From Cristatella mucedo (Eukaryota; Bryozoa; Phylactolaemata; Cristatellidae), in the NCBI GenBank assembly GCA_009760855.2, contig WPIO01000043.1, forward strand, positions 2,694,501-2,758,500: DNA of 64,000 nt, written 5' to 3'. Shown here one piece after another: positions 22,991 through 34,455 of this stretch. Below the pieces are notes generated by a model that saw only the letters and a program-made list of their open reading frames with translations, was not told the DNA's origin and did not search any database. A program made the translations under genes and the position numbers. Position 1 is the stretch's first letter; every line of letters starts with the position of its first letter.

Positions 22991-23182
22991 AATGTAATGT
23001 ATCTCCGTCAGTAACTCCACAAAGTCAAAAAGACCATTCGGGTATTGCGCAGAAGAGTTTTGTATAGCGCACTCACAGCCTAAGCGGCTTTCGGTACGCA
23101 TTCGGTAGCCAACAGACTTTGTCTCACGCAACAAAGAGAAAGTGGGAAGCATAGCAGAGTTAGGAGAGCAGTTGAGCAGCTC
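22991..23182 (-). mobile_element. LINE D 3' end nested in LINE A, with target-site duplication
   Basis: ATGTAATGTATCTCCGTCAG tail (minus-strand ACATT repeat) and about 190 bases of 3' end, flanked by CATGC at 22986-22990 and 23183-23187. The host LINE A sequence continues across. Confidence 0.88.
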
Positions 23183-23221
23183 ATGCCGGTAGGCCAGCAA
23201 GTAGTGAGTTGCAGAAGTCGA

Positions 23222-23745
23222 GAGTTGTCTACAGTTTGCCCCACAAGTCCATAATGCCAAAACGAGTGGAAGGTCGACCGCCACTGGTATGACGACTCTA
23301 ACGTCGACAACGATGATCACAACCAATAAGACAACCAATATCGGCTGCCGAAGTTGATGCAAGTATGACTGACAGTTAAACGGTGCTAAACAAAAAAGTT
23401 CTCAGTTTACCTAAGGCAGTAGGTAGAGTTTGCTAGTATCAGTCTTCCAGCCGTGCACCTCAGCCAGAGGACTAAGAGAAGACACAGTCAAACACGTGAA
23501 CGTCAGGCACAAAAGACAGGTGGGGCAGAGAATACTTGTATTGCTATTGGTACACTAGCCTTGCACCTCATGAGTATAAAATGGAGCAGCATCAATTGCT
23601 CCAGAGACAGGGAAGGAAGGCAGGCAACAATTAGGCTAATGAATTGTTTGCTAGACTAGCATGGACAGTAATGTACTGTTTTAGCAGACCAGCCAATCAC
23701 CTAATATCTATCCTAATTTATTGGCCAAACCAGTACTGTAATTGT
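23222..23745 (+). repeat. long direct repeat, unit 1
   Basis: From TTGCCCCACAAGTCC (23235) through ATCGGCTG, TACCTAAGGCAGTAG and GGGGCAGAGAATACTTGTAT to CAATCACCTAATATCTATCC. It aligns along its length with 23957-24465 with small indels. No coding or transposon domain seen. Confidence 0.85.
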
Positions 23746-23956
23746 CCATGTCAAAATAGATAGCAGGGTGGAGGTACAATGAATGAAATACAACGAAATA
23801 GAGTGGGCTCTCCAATAATTAAGACCACAAGCTGCTCTATTCAGTATAATTGGGCAGCTTGCAGTACAGGGATTGTGTCATCTAGGGACTGGCTGCGTGG
23901 TTTCGACACAGTCTTATCAGCAGACCTCATCACGACTGCTATTTTCTGCTTGTCAA

Positions 23957-24465
23957 CCGTTTGCCCCACAAGTCCTGAACCCCAGAACAAGTAGAAGGGT
24001 GACGGCCACTGGAAAGATGGCTCTAAGGCCGACAGTGATGATCAAAATCAATGAGACAACCAATATCGGCTGTCAAAGTTGATACAAGTACGACTGACAG
24101 TTCAACGGTGCTTTACAAAACAGTTCTTAGTTTACCTAAGGCAGTAGATAGAGTTTGCTAAAAAATAGTCTTCAAGCTATGCACCTCAGCCTCACAAAAA
24201 AACAGAGTCAAATACAAGAATTTCAGGCACAAAAGACAGGAGGGGCAGAGAATACTTGTATCGCAATTTATACACTAGATTTGCAGCTCAGCTGTCTAAG
24301 TGGAAGCAGGCATCACTTGGTCCAGAGACAGTGAAGGAAGGCCGGCAATAATCAGGGGAACGACTATTTTGCTGGACGAGCGAATACAGTAGTGTACTGT
24401 TTCAGCAGACTAGCCAATCACCTAATATCTATACTAATTTGAGGCCATACCAGCACTGTAATATA
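23957..24465 (+). repeat. long direct repeat, unit 2
   Basis: Second unit, offset 726 bases from the first. It includes TGAGACAACCAATATCGGCT, GTTTACCTAAGGCAGTAG and GGGGCAGAGAATACTTGTAT. It ends at a GT-rich microsatellite. Confidence 0.85.
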
Positions 24466-24469
24466 TATA

Positions 24470-24503
24470 TATATATGTATACGTGTGTGTGTGCGTGTGT
24501 GTA

Positions 24504-24592
<89 letters not shown>
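24470..24592. repeat. (TA)n-(GT)n microsatellite
   Basis: Short TA run, then GT with CGCG interruptions. A purine-rich stretch continues to about 24750. Confidence 0.95.
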
Positions 24593-25926
24593 ATAGAGAG
24601 AGAGAATGGCCAAGAAATGGGAAATAAAAGGTAATGAGGAGAGGAGATTGGAGAGAAGACGAAGGGCAGTGCAAGAGAGACAGGTGGCAGATTTGCGACA
24701 TATTGAGGAGAAGAGGGAAAGACAGCGAGACAGAGAGAGGGACACTAAATGAAGGTAAAAAGGGGTGAAAAGAGAGCAAAGACGTGGCCGGGGACATAAT
24801 TGGGCAGAGAAAAATGCCAGCTGGGTGGGAGGAGGCAGTATGGAATGTAGACAGTGTGTAGTGCAGCATATGGCCTGTCGGTTGCTGGATAGAGACCTAC
24901 CGCCTGGGGGAATCAATCAAATCGCATAACCTTTAGACCGACTTCTCCAAATGCTACCTACACAAGTATATCATACGACCGCAAAGCCTTGAAAACCTAG
25001 TTCGCTGATAGTGAACTCAAGATAGCTCAACATGCATATCCTTGAGGTGCTGACAGCCAATGCTAACGTTCAAACTATGTTAGAGTGGAAGCGACTTCCC
25101 TCTGGCACTAAGTAATCGCAAGGTAACTGCCTCTCGTTGGCCGAAAATCGTCTGCAACAATCCCTACGGCAAAATGGCAGACATATGGCCTGCCGAATGC
25201 ATCATCTACCAGATGTAGGCTCTATGGACACCGTTTGTTGCTCTGAATGTGCTATGGCTAGCAAAACCCATCGGCAGCAGAATGTGCGATCTGATTCTGT
25301 CCTCGTTCGACTACAGCTATGTGCTTCATGACGCTATGGCGAGGTAGAGGACCCAAGCGATTCCCTGACAGTTGTGCACTACAGCTGCTGGCGAAGCTTG
25401 AACAAACAGCAAAATCAGACATTGCAACAGCTGATAAAGGCTTGTTGTTGAACGAGATTCATGAAATCCTCAGTCCTATTACCAATAAGAGGTAGGTTGG
25501 AGAACTTAAACAGCTGGTCCAGGCAGCAAGCTACGAATTTTTATTAAAAGGCTCTCTCCCATTATTAGCCATTGTCATCCAGCAGTGGCGATCTGTCTGT
25601 TTGGGCTCCAACTTAATTACGCGTGCCTAGCAAGTGCTAAGTAGCTTTCAATCCCTAACTGTAACTGAAATAACAAGTCCAACGATGCGTGGCAGCTGAA
25701 CACGAAATTCTAGAGTGAAGAGCCGAATTATTTAGAAACTACACGTCAATTTAACACTTTGTAGTGGCCTCATTTTCTGCCAGCTTCAGTGCCTGCTTTT
25801 CCTCATGTACAGACCGGCGCTTGCATGGCATCGGAACGTCAGCTCACAAACCCGAGAATTGTAATTCTCAATTGTTTACTGCTCGTTACTCTAATTGGTG
25901 GTATGTTTATTCAAATGTTATTTTGT

Positions 25927-25928
<2 letters not shown>
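24593..25928. other. unassigned intergenic sequence
   Basis: Purine-rich to 24750, then ordinary sequence. Open frames such as 25137-25331 carry no motif. Confidence 0.4.
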
Positions 25929-26013
<85 letters not shown>

Positions 26014-26018
26014 GTCTC
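25929..26018. repeat. (CT)n microsatellite
   Basis: A nearly pure CT run of about 90 bases. Confidence 0.97.
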
Positions 26019-26929
26019 TCCAAGTCTTTCATGTTGCTCACCTGCTCTATTTTTATGTGTCTCGAATTCCATCGTTCCGTATTTTGTCATCGCCATTTTT
26101 TCGTTTTATGTGCAGGTCTGATCCTCCTCATATTTTTCAGTTTGTCGCTCCAAATATTTTTAGTTACATCCTTATGTCACATTATGTAACTTTATTTTCG
26201 TCGGCTCCTGTACTAATCTTATGTTGCCTTCCGTGTCAATTCCTGTCGGCCAGCACAGCTTCAGAGGCATTTACTCTAAAAGTGGTCAGTTTGCTAGTCA
26301 GAACTGTAAATGAGGGCGGCTGCACATGTAAGCAAACCCTCGTTTTCATTAAACGTGTAGCGAGACAGCATGTGCATCAAGAGATGCACGATATGATATC
26401 AGACACGAACTTGGTCTGTGAATTCACATTAAGACATGTAAATACTTGCTCTCTCGCTAATCGTTAAAAGTTGGTCTTAAAAAAATTGCAAACCCAACCG
26501 GCAAAGCAAACGTTCGTAAGACGCTTCAGACTTTTAGAGAATGCGGTCATCATAATATGTCCCAAAACTCGGAACCGAAACCTGATATCAAAATCGAAAC
26601 CAGAGACTAGTTAGTTGCCAAAAATAGAAACCACGTGGTCGTACACTGTGGAACTTTGCTGCGTCGGATTTAGCTGGTCGGCCACTCAATAGCTGGCAGC
26701 TCATGCCACTTGCATCTAGTCACAGGTTTATGATCTAGGTCACTAACAATTCGACAATCATACCTAACCCCTGTTCTGCTCACCAATATCCTCAGTGTTT
26801 CCTGCAAAATTGAGCAAAGGTTGATGTGACTCTGTAACCGTGCAGAAGCTCGTCCCCCGGCTCTCTACCGGTGGATAGTGTAGTGCAGCACGGTTAAAAC
26901 ATTTTTAAAGCATTTAAAGCAGTTAAAGC
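26019..26929. other. unassigned intergenic sequence
   Basis: No motif. The 190-residue frame 25895-26467 is carried by the CT run. Confidence 0.4.
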
Positions 26930-28200
26930 ATTTTTGGATTGTGCATCTGAGATTCAACGACGTTTTTATAGAAGCTAGACATGGCCTTGGCTAGAATCGA
27001 TTGGTGAGACCTACAGTAGTCTTTATATGCCTGTCGATGGACAGTTAGTCCAGATCTTTTGTATGTTTTTTCAAGCTTTCGCTTGTTGGACCTACTAAGT
27101 TAATGTCCGTGGTTAACCATAGGCCGTCTGGGCTGGGCACACAGTGAGCTTTGTCAGAGGTGCAAACTCGTTGATCGTGTCAGCTAGTGTCGTGTTGTAG
27201 CTATCTACCAATGATTACAGATCGGAGGAAGGACTGAGCAGCAGAGGTGAAGCAGATATTCTCGCACGGATAGCATCGATGTCAAGGGTCTTGAGGTTTC
27301 GCGATTCACAGGCTATTTTAGAGGAGGAAGTGGGCACACACTGTAGACTGAATGAGATCTGCATGTGGTCAAATAATCAGGATTTGGTAATAATTGGTGA
27401 TGAAAAGTGCAGTTGTATGAGAAAATCTTGTCGAGTGTGTGACCCTTGATGTGGGTAAGGCCATGCACATGAGCCACAAGAGACAATGAGTCAGTTAATG
27501 CACGAAATTCCGTGCTGAAAGCATCAGATAAGTTATCAAAGTGAACGTTGAAATCACCCATTACGAGGAAGGATTGATTTCTTGCACACAGAATCGAAAT
27601 GAGATCGAAGAAATCTGAGATAAAGGAGGATTTGGTAACTGGTGGGCGATAGACTACTGCCACTATCGGTAGCTTGTTTTCGGGTGAGACCAAGACAATT
27701 GATTCAAAAGACTGCTTCGAGGGTACAGCAAATGGCTTGAAATTGAATTTCGAGCTCACGACAATAGCAACTCCAACTCCAGTTTTGATTGATCTAGGGG
27801 TGTGAAAGAACGAAAAACCAGATGGAGTTGCGTCTTTAATTTTTGGACAGTTTATTGATTTTAGCCAAGTTTTAGTTAGGGCGAGCAGGTACCATTTTCA
27901 GAAATAAGGTCGCTTATTACCACAGGTTTATTGCACATTGAGCGAGGATGCCAAAGGCAAGCGTTAAGTCTGGCTGACGGAGTTACAACAGGCCCAATGA
28001 CCACTAAGTTAGAGAGATTTACAGTGACGCATGTGGGGGAGCCTGCTGAACAGTTCGAGACAATGCTAGGTATACAAAACGAGCGGGTACTCAGCTCGAA
28101 GTTCCCGCCGGCCACTGCTGCGGCTACAGGGTGCTTTTTATTTGTTAATGCATAGTTCACGAATCTTAGTAACACCAATTATATCTAGGAATGCATTTGA
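26930..28200 (-). mobile_element. LINE A 5' half with APE-type endonuclease
   Basis: The minus strand shows, from right to left, CLWHPRSMCNKPVVISDLIS (start of the endonuclease, N-x-R-S-x-x-N-K), then LPIVAVVYRPP, then FLVMGDFNVHFD (the conserved G-D-F-N catalytic block), then HVHGLTHIKGHTLDKIF. Downstream sequence to 26930 is the endonuclease-RT linker, also found in the copy at 60236-62660. It is the only endonuclease region recognised in the window, and frameshifted. Confidence 0.85.
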
Positions 28201-29044
28201 TGTCTACGATGACGAAGCGATAACAGTTGCTGACGATCATAAAATGCTAAAATGCTAAACTAAATGCTAAAATGCTATAACTAAAATGCTGGTTATTAGC
28301 AGCAGGTGTAGCTAAGGCAGCAGCAGGCTTGGGAGACCCAGCAGCCTGAAGCGATAAGCGTTAGGGTATCCATAGGCACGTAATTTCTTACGTCCTACTT
28401 TTAAAAAACAATCAGAATAACTGTAAAAAGATCTTAGCTGTATCGTTTCCGTATACGATGTTCGCAAGAACTTCGGTTTTCGGAAGAATTCTGCAACGAA
28501 CACGAACGCCACTTAGAGCTCTCTATGTTAGGAGGCGAGAATAAGGGTGCACTAGCCATATTTTGCAGCTAAACTAACAAAGCAATGCGACAGACTTTGT
28601 TTAGGCACCAGTCCACCATTTGACCTCAATAGCTAGCATGCAGTCTTGAATGTACTATTCTGAATAGATCGATGGCGAAGCTGGAAGAGAAGTAAGCTAT
28701 CCAGGTAGGTAGAGATTTCGTACAGCAGCATTTCCTTTGACCGAGTGATTGTTTGTCCCCATACTATTTTTTACAGAACTTAAGAAAGCCTTTTAATGAT
28801 ATATCAATTAACATTCATGTCGAATCCAGTACAAAATCCGGGTCTTACCTGTGGATTTGGATACCATCAATTGATTGATGCATTCATATTGCACAGCATT
28901 TTCTCTTATCAACCACATTTTTCTGAAGATATTTTTTCTATCCTAATCCAGATGTAATTTAATGGATCTCTCTCTGGAACTCACCTTAGCCGCCAGGAAC
29001 AGGTGAGCGTCATTCTAGAGAGTTTTCTAATAAACACTGTTTGA
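28201..29044. other. unassigned intergenic sequence
   Basis: It may include LINE A 5' sequence near its left edge. A short tandem AAATGCTAA-type stretch lies at 28238-28290; nothing else recognised. Confidence 0.4.
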
Positions 29045-29190
29045 CTTTTGGCCCGGTGTAGACAACAGACTTAATCTCACGAAGAGAAAAAAACTAGTAC
29101 ACCAACCTGAGTCGGAGGGCAGTCGAGTAAAAAGGTAGCAGACAAGTAGCAGCTCATGACTGCTGGAACGAATATGGTCCAAAAAATACT
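29045..29190 (-). mobile_element. LINE D fragment, old
   Basis: CAACAGACTTAATCTCACGA, then GGGCAGTCGAG, GTAGCAGCTCATGACTGCTG: LINE D 3' region, heavily worn. Confidence 0.55.
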
Positions 29191-29199
29191 AGGTAATTC

Positions 29200-29358
29200 G
29201 ACTGCATATTTTGTATACAGAAGACATGAAAGCCTTTACGGCTATCACTGCAGCTTGCAGCTGCAATGAACGATCGCTAATTGAAGGATTGGAGCCGATA
29301 GCCTCATGGCCGAGGTCGTGAAAAGCCGCTATCCTAACTAGTGCTCCATCACGGGTCC
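29200..29358 (-). mobile_element. SINE B copy
   Basis: TTTGTATACAGAAGACATGA body, GGCTATCACTGCAGCTTGCA, GGCCGAGGTCGTGAAAAGCC hairpin arm, CTAGTGCTCCATCACGGG head. Confidence 0.75.
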
Positions 29359-29539
29359 AGCCGGAAGAATGAGATGAGACTTCGTTGCGTTGGAACTGTG
29401 ACAGTGAGTTTCATAATCCATGACCTTCAGAGCAGAAACTATATTCGACAGTCTTCGATCAGAGCTGAAAGGCTGCTTTACAAACAACAGAGTAAACTAC
29501 TTATGCTGACCAACACGGCATGCAACGGCATGCTTTGGT

Positions 29540-29631
29540 CCTCCATACCAAGCTGAACTGCTGCCCTAGTTTCAGTCTCCACGTGCCCTCAGGTCACCCA
29601 GGCACACACACACACGTGCACACACACACAC

Positions 29632-29675
<44 letters not shown>

Positions 29676-29990
29676 AAGCACACGCAAGGTCTTCTCTGGA
29701 CAATAAATGAGCCTATTTATTCCTCTACCTAAAAACCGCTAGTAAGAGAAACTGCAGGTGCTTGACAGTATAACTTACTTCCACCAATTACTAGACAAGG
29801 CATCCTCATAAACTATCATGCTGCTAACAGTTGCACTATCTTTCTACCTTTCTCCCGAGCTTTCTCTTGCGCTTTTTTCCTGTTCTTTCTGCCACGAACT
29901 ACCTCAACTGCACTCCTGACTTTGTTATTCATCCCACTTTCTCGTCGTTACGTGAGATTGAATGCTGACTGCCAAGTACCTACCAGAAGC
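29540..29990 (+). mobile_element. LINE D 3' region, old, split by a CA microsatellite
   Basis: GCTGAACTGCTGCCCTAGTT, then (after the CA run) GGACAATAAATGAGCCTATT and near 29895 CTACCTCAACTGCACTCCTG follow the order of LINE D at 63190-63480. Confidence 0.55.
29604..29678. repeat. (CA)n microsatellite
   Basis: CA run with GTG and TACATA interruptions, inside a LINE D fragment. Confidence 0.93.
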
Positions 29991-31284
29991 CACTTAAGTT
30001 TGAGTGGGCTGTACAAAAGTCTCCGGCGTAACTCTTACATAGTATTGGTAGCTTTGATTATAACAACTGAGATACGAAAAACATCGATAGAATAAAGCAG
30101 TGGACAAGCTAAATCGATGTCTCAGTAGGATGGTGCAAAGAGGCCGATACTGGGCAGCTAGCAGCTCAGTTAGCTTTAGGGAGGCAAATCCACGGAGGCA
30201 AGTGCATTCGTTAGGGGACGTGAACAATTAGGGACTAGTGAACAAGTCAGGGTGTGATTATTTATTTAGCCAATGCACTAGAAAGAGATCAGAGGTCAGG
30301 TTAGGCTGACCGGCAGGCAGAGAAGTGTATGTCACTTTGCCGAGCAGCCATAGAACAAGGGTTCGAGGAATTACCCCAATTCACCTCAATCCACCTAATT
30401 TTAGGCTAACGTCGACCAGAAACTAGGGTAGCCTCGATCAAATTTTGAGCTGATATTCTAGTACACGTTCGATTTGACCCGTCCACCAAATTGCATGTCA
30501 CTGCAAGCAGGTGCACTTATACAAATGAACTTTGAGGCCTGACGCCTGTACCACGCCTCACATCAATCCATCACAATCCATTTTAGCTCCTGTCAATCCC
30601 ACCACAAATTACCAGCCAACAGATTAAAAAATTTAGGAATATCAAACTATGCTACATGTAAAATGCACCCTGAAAACTTAGCCTGGTTTCGCTCAGATGT
30701 TTTCGAGAAGTCCACAAAAATAACATTGCAGTGGCCCAGTCCAATACGTCAATCCACTGCATTTGACCGCAAACGAAAGACATCATGGTATAAAAGCTTC
30801 TCTTTTGATTGCATATGATAGCACACTCTGCGAAAACTGTATTTACAAAATTTCACACCCATTGGCAAAGCCGTTCCTGTGCACTGCTCTGTAATTGGCT
30901 GCAGTAGCCCGGGCCAATTATGCAATGCATTTCAATCCACGGAATCCACCCCAAAAATTGAAATATATTTTTTAAAAGCTCCAGATTTTACTGCGTATTA
31001 AAGTGCACCATGCTGTGTGCAAAAACGAGTGAAATAAAACAAATGTGCCTCATCGCACTGTGGCAATGGGTGGCAATCGCCTGAAATGACCTGGGAAACT
31101 ACGTCGATCTACTCTATTCCTCTCCAAATCATCCTCAAATCTCCAATTGACATCAAACACGTTACATATAGAACTAGACTCAGGTCCAAGTGCACCCACA
31201 CAATTTTCCTTCATTGTGCACACACATTCTCAAGCAATGAGCTGCAATTGACTGCAACAGCCCGTTCTAATAGTGCAATATATA

Positions 31285-31426
31285 AATATATAATTCATTT
31301 ATATAGCGCCTCAAGAGAACTTAATCTTTATTCAGGCGCTTCACATATGCCTCGGGGCTCGAGCCCACGACCTCAGTCAGACCTTGGTCGGGGCGAGCTA
31401 CTTAACCGCTAGACCAAACCAGCTCG
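31285..31426 (-). mobile_element. SINE C copy inside the satellite array
   Basis: Near-consensus copy. GCAAT occurs directly before (31276-31280) and after (31426-31430) it, a likely short target-site duplication. Confidence 0.9.
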
Positions 31427-31965
31427 CAATCCACCGAAATCCGTTGAAATCAGCCATAAAGCGACCAGAGTGCATTCGCTAGAAGCTCTAATTATGATTT
31501 AGCACTGCTCTACTCTACAGTTGTTGTGTAATAGCATAGCTTCACTGTAATTACCTCAACCATTCTGCAGCCATGCATTGCAACCAATTGCAACTGCCCG
31601 GGAAAATAGGGAAATATACAGCAGTCTGATGCAAAATGCCCTGAAATCAGTTTCGTAACAATTTCGTAACAATTTCCAATTTTGAACGCTTGTGACAAAG
31701 AACACTGGTTCAAGTCAACCACATCATTTTAAGCACTCTTACAATCTCGAGTGATGCATGACAATCTACTGCAACAGCTCAGCTGGAAGCAGCAATCCAC
31801 TACAATCCGTGGCAAGTCGACCACACGTTGGCTGCACGAAGTGCCTTTTGCCACATCACTTCCGAATTATTTGGGCTAGAAGTGAAATCGCAGACTTTCA
31901 AGTATTTTTGCAAGTAGATTTTCAAAAACGGACAGCAATCGACAAAAATGACTGGGAACAATGTT

Positions 31966-32223
31966 AGCCGTGATGGCACACTAGGTAAGGTTGTTGCTTT
32001 CACGACCTCGGTCCCGAGGTCGTGGGTTCGATTCCTGAGGTGGGCGATCCTTTATCGCCACTGCAAGCGGCAGTGATAATAATAATAATAATAATAATTC
32101 ACTTAATAAAGCGCCCTCAGAAAACTTAATCTCTCTCTAGGCGCTTTACATTTGCTGTAAAGTGAAATGCAATTGAGCCGTTAAGGCTCTTCTGTTGCTA
32201 TGAAAAAGAGGCTGTTTAGCCAG
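31966..32223 (+). mobile_element. SINE B copy split by a LINE A tail
   Basis: Head GCCGTGATGGCACACTAGGT, perfect hairpin CACGACCTCGG-TC-CCGAGGTCGTG (32001-32024), box B GGGTTCGATTCC, body to GCAGTGATA at 32076. It resumes at 32177 as GCCGTTAAGGCTCTTCTG. The best-preserved head in the window. Confidence 0.9.
32077..32176 (-). mobile_element. LINE A tail nested in SINE B
   Basis: AAT repeats, hairpin and about 20 further bases only, an extreme 5' truncation. Confidence 0.9.
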
Positions 32224-33008
32224 CTTGGATTTATTTATTGGTTTACCAATACAGAGATCCATGGCAATGTTTAGATAAGGATACCACGTCTAAGTTGGTC
32301 CGTGCATTCGTGACATCCCGTCTCGACTTCTGCAACTCACTGCTTACTGGCCTACAGGCATGTGCGATCAGCCGATTGCAGCTGGTGCAAAACTTGGCAG
32401 CTAGGCTTGTCGGTCTTGAGCGTCCCAGCTGCCACATCAAGCAACTACTCGCCGACCTGCATTGGCTACCAGTCGAGAAACGAACTGACTTCAAGGTTTT
32501 GTCGCTTACTTTGAGGTCACTTCATTCATTAGCTAAAGCCTATCTCTCAGATCTACTCTCACACCAGGCCAAGCATCGTACCACCTGCTTTTCGGTATCC
32601 AACAGTCTACAAATACCTCGTACAAACCTGAAATCCTTTGAAGACCATGCATTAAGTTCGTATGCTGCCAAAGCCTGGTACTCCCTCCCGACTTGCTTCA
32701 GAAGATCCCCAGACTTGACCACATTTAAAAAAGTATTTAAATCACATCTCTTTAGGACAGCATTTAGTGGGTCCCGTGACTCATCCTTCGTGTGCTTATG
32801 CATGCTGACACTGTGCATGCTGCCACTAATCACACTTGCATGCTAACCCTGTGCATGTCACCCCTAACCATGCTATTCATGTTGCTTGTTTGCCAAGCGT
32901 AACATTGCTCACCATTCAATATCATTTCCCTTTGCAGCAAGTGTAAAGCGCCTAGAAAGAGATTGAGTTCTATGAGGGCGCTTTATCAAGTGCATTATTA
33001 TTATCATT
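32224..33008 (+). mobile_element. LINE A copy, thumb to tail
   Basis: One open frame to 32846 covers KLVRAFVTSRLDFCNSLLTG, LADLHWLPVEKRTDFKVLSL and the C-terminus. The 3' end has the hairpin and ATT repeats. Comparatively young. Confidence 0.92.
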
Positions 33009-33560
33009 AAATTGGCAATATTGGCAAAAATAAAGTGAAACTCTCATTCCACGTAACACGTGCCAATTTGAGGGCGTAATTTTTACCCAGTATTCACATT
33101 CAATCGACGGCAATGCCCAGCAATCGACAGCAAAGGTATGGGGAAACACGTCAATCTATAATGGTTGGTTAGAAATGAACCAACAGTTACTGAGATAAGG
33201 TCCATATTTTTCTGGTATTCAAATAAACTGCGTTTAAAGTGCAACCACATCCTTTCAAACATTTGACAGAAGTACAATCGAGGGCTATGCACGGCAATCG
33301 ACAGCAATTTTCCGACTTCTATGGCAATGTGTTTTCAAATTTGGTGGACATTGTTTCCTTGATTTTGCAATTATCCTACAACATAACTCTCACAGTGTGT
33401 GCAAATACAATCATTTTGCGAGTTCAACCTAAAGCAATGAATGGCAATTAACGGCATTTGTCTTACAATACAGCAATCAACGATTGTCTGTTACAATTTC
33501 AAACAAAGCTGGTGGGAGAAGATTCCAACCGCATCCTTTCAACCAATCGCCAACGTAAAT

Positions 33561-33690
33561 ACGAGGGCAATCCTGACTAACCATTTGATAGTGCTTCCTT
33601 TTAAGCAAATGTGAAGTGCCTTGAAAGACGTTGAGTTCTCTGAGGGAGCTATATCACATGTATTATCATTTTTATGTTTTCTATTCTTTG
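33561..33690 (+). mobile_element. LINE A tail fragment
   Basis: AACCATTTGATAGTGCTTCC, AAGTGCCTTGAAAGACGTTG, GTTCTCTGAGGGAGCTATAT: a worn 3' end. Confidence 0.75.
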
Positions 33691-34291
33691 GTGAGCCGGT
33701 GATCTTGCTTCCAGCGATGCAGCAGTGAGTAAGTCATTGTGAAGGAGAGGGCATCTGTCTCTGACTGGCTCTGTTCAGAGATGGATTACGATTAAATTCC
33801 GACTCGAGAGATCCCCATAATCAAGGGAGTTTCGAAGCAACAGGAGCACCCTGGAAATGATGTATTTATCAAGGCTAAGAGTGTTGACGAGAATGGCATG
33901 AGCCACTTTGCCTCAAGATAGCGTTCCTTTCGTACTCTCTATCTGTCTCTCTCTCTCTCTCTCTCTCTCTCATCTTTATCAGGCTTCGGTAGCTAGTAAT
34001 AATGTTACTATTATTTACAAAGCAAAGCATTCAAATGATGCAGACATCGACTAGTATACCGCTAATTCATCTTAGCTATAGCCATATATAACTTGCGTCA
34101 AATAAGTAGTTTAATTACACATGCACGATCCGAAAAAGGTGATGTCGACTATTTAATGCCCCTTTAAACTAGATCGTTGACGAGATCTAGTGGATTTTCC
34201 GTTTTAGCTTCAGGGTCAGCATGATGAATAAAATCAGAAGGTAAAGCCAAAACTACCATTCCAACTAGAATGGCTTTGCTTTCGAGCTCTG
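33691..34291. other. unassigned intergenic sequence
   Basis: Only a short CT run at 33949-33971 recognised. Confidence 0.4.
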
Positions 34292-34455
34292 AGCCCTGCC
34301 TTAATCTAGGCTAATCTTGCCTTAATCCATCCAAATCCTGCCTTAGTCTACACTAATCCTGCCTTAATCCAGCCTAATCCTGCCTTAATCTAGACCGATC
34401 CTGCCTTAATCTAGACTAATCCTGCCTTAATCTAGACTAATCCTGCCTTAATCGG
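34292..34455. repeat. 21-bp minisatellite, about 7 units
   Basis: Unit close to CCTGCCTTAATCTAGACTAA plus T. The last three units are nearly identical, the first ones diverged. Confidence 0.9.

Larger units (their letters stand above)
22186..23215 (-). mobile_element. LINE A copy with nested SINE C and LINE D
   Basis: LINE A segments at 22186-22460, 22611-22990 and 23183-23215 are contiguous in intact copies. Each break is filled by another element in the same (minus) orientation, giving the order LINE A first, then SINE C and LINE D. Confidence 0.88.
30400..33560. repeat. decayed satellite-like tandem array, period about 150-190 bp
   Basis: A core resembling GGCAATCGACAGCAA / CAATCCACTGCAATCC recurs near 30575, 30740, 30895, 31070, 31245, 31575, 31755, 31940, 33105, 33285 and 33435. 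A second block like AAAGTGCAACCACATCCTTT recurs between the cores (30660, 31003, 31190, 31695, 33236, 33525). Subtracting SINE and LINE insertions, spacing is about 150-190 bases. Monomers are strongly diverged. Confidence 0.65.

Noticed and set aside
25895-26467. 190-codon open frame as a membrane protein
   Set aside because: Its length depends on the CT array at 25929-26018; the remainder has no recognisable domain.
31966-32045. Possible functional tRNA gene
   Set aside because: Box A and box B are present, but the anticodon arm is an 11-bp hairpin, no cloverleaf forms, and the sequence continues into a SINE body repeated elsewhere.
34292-34455. CRISPR-like array
   Set aside because: Contiguous 21-bp units without unique spacers in a eukaryotic genome: a minisatellite.
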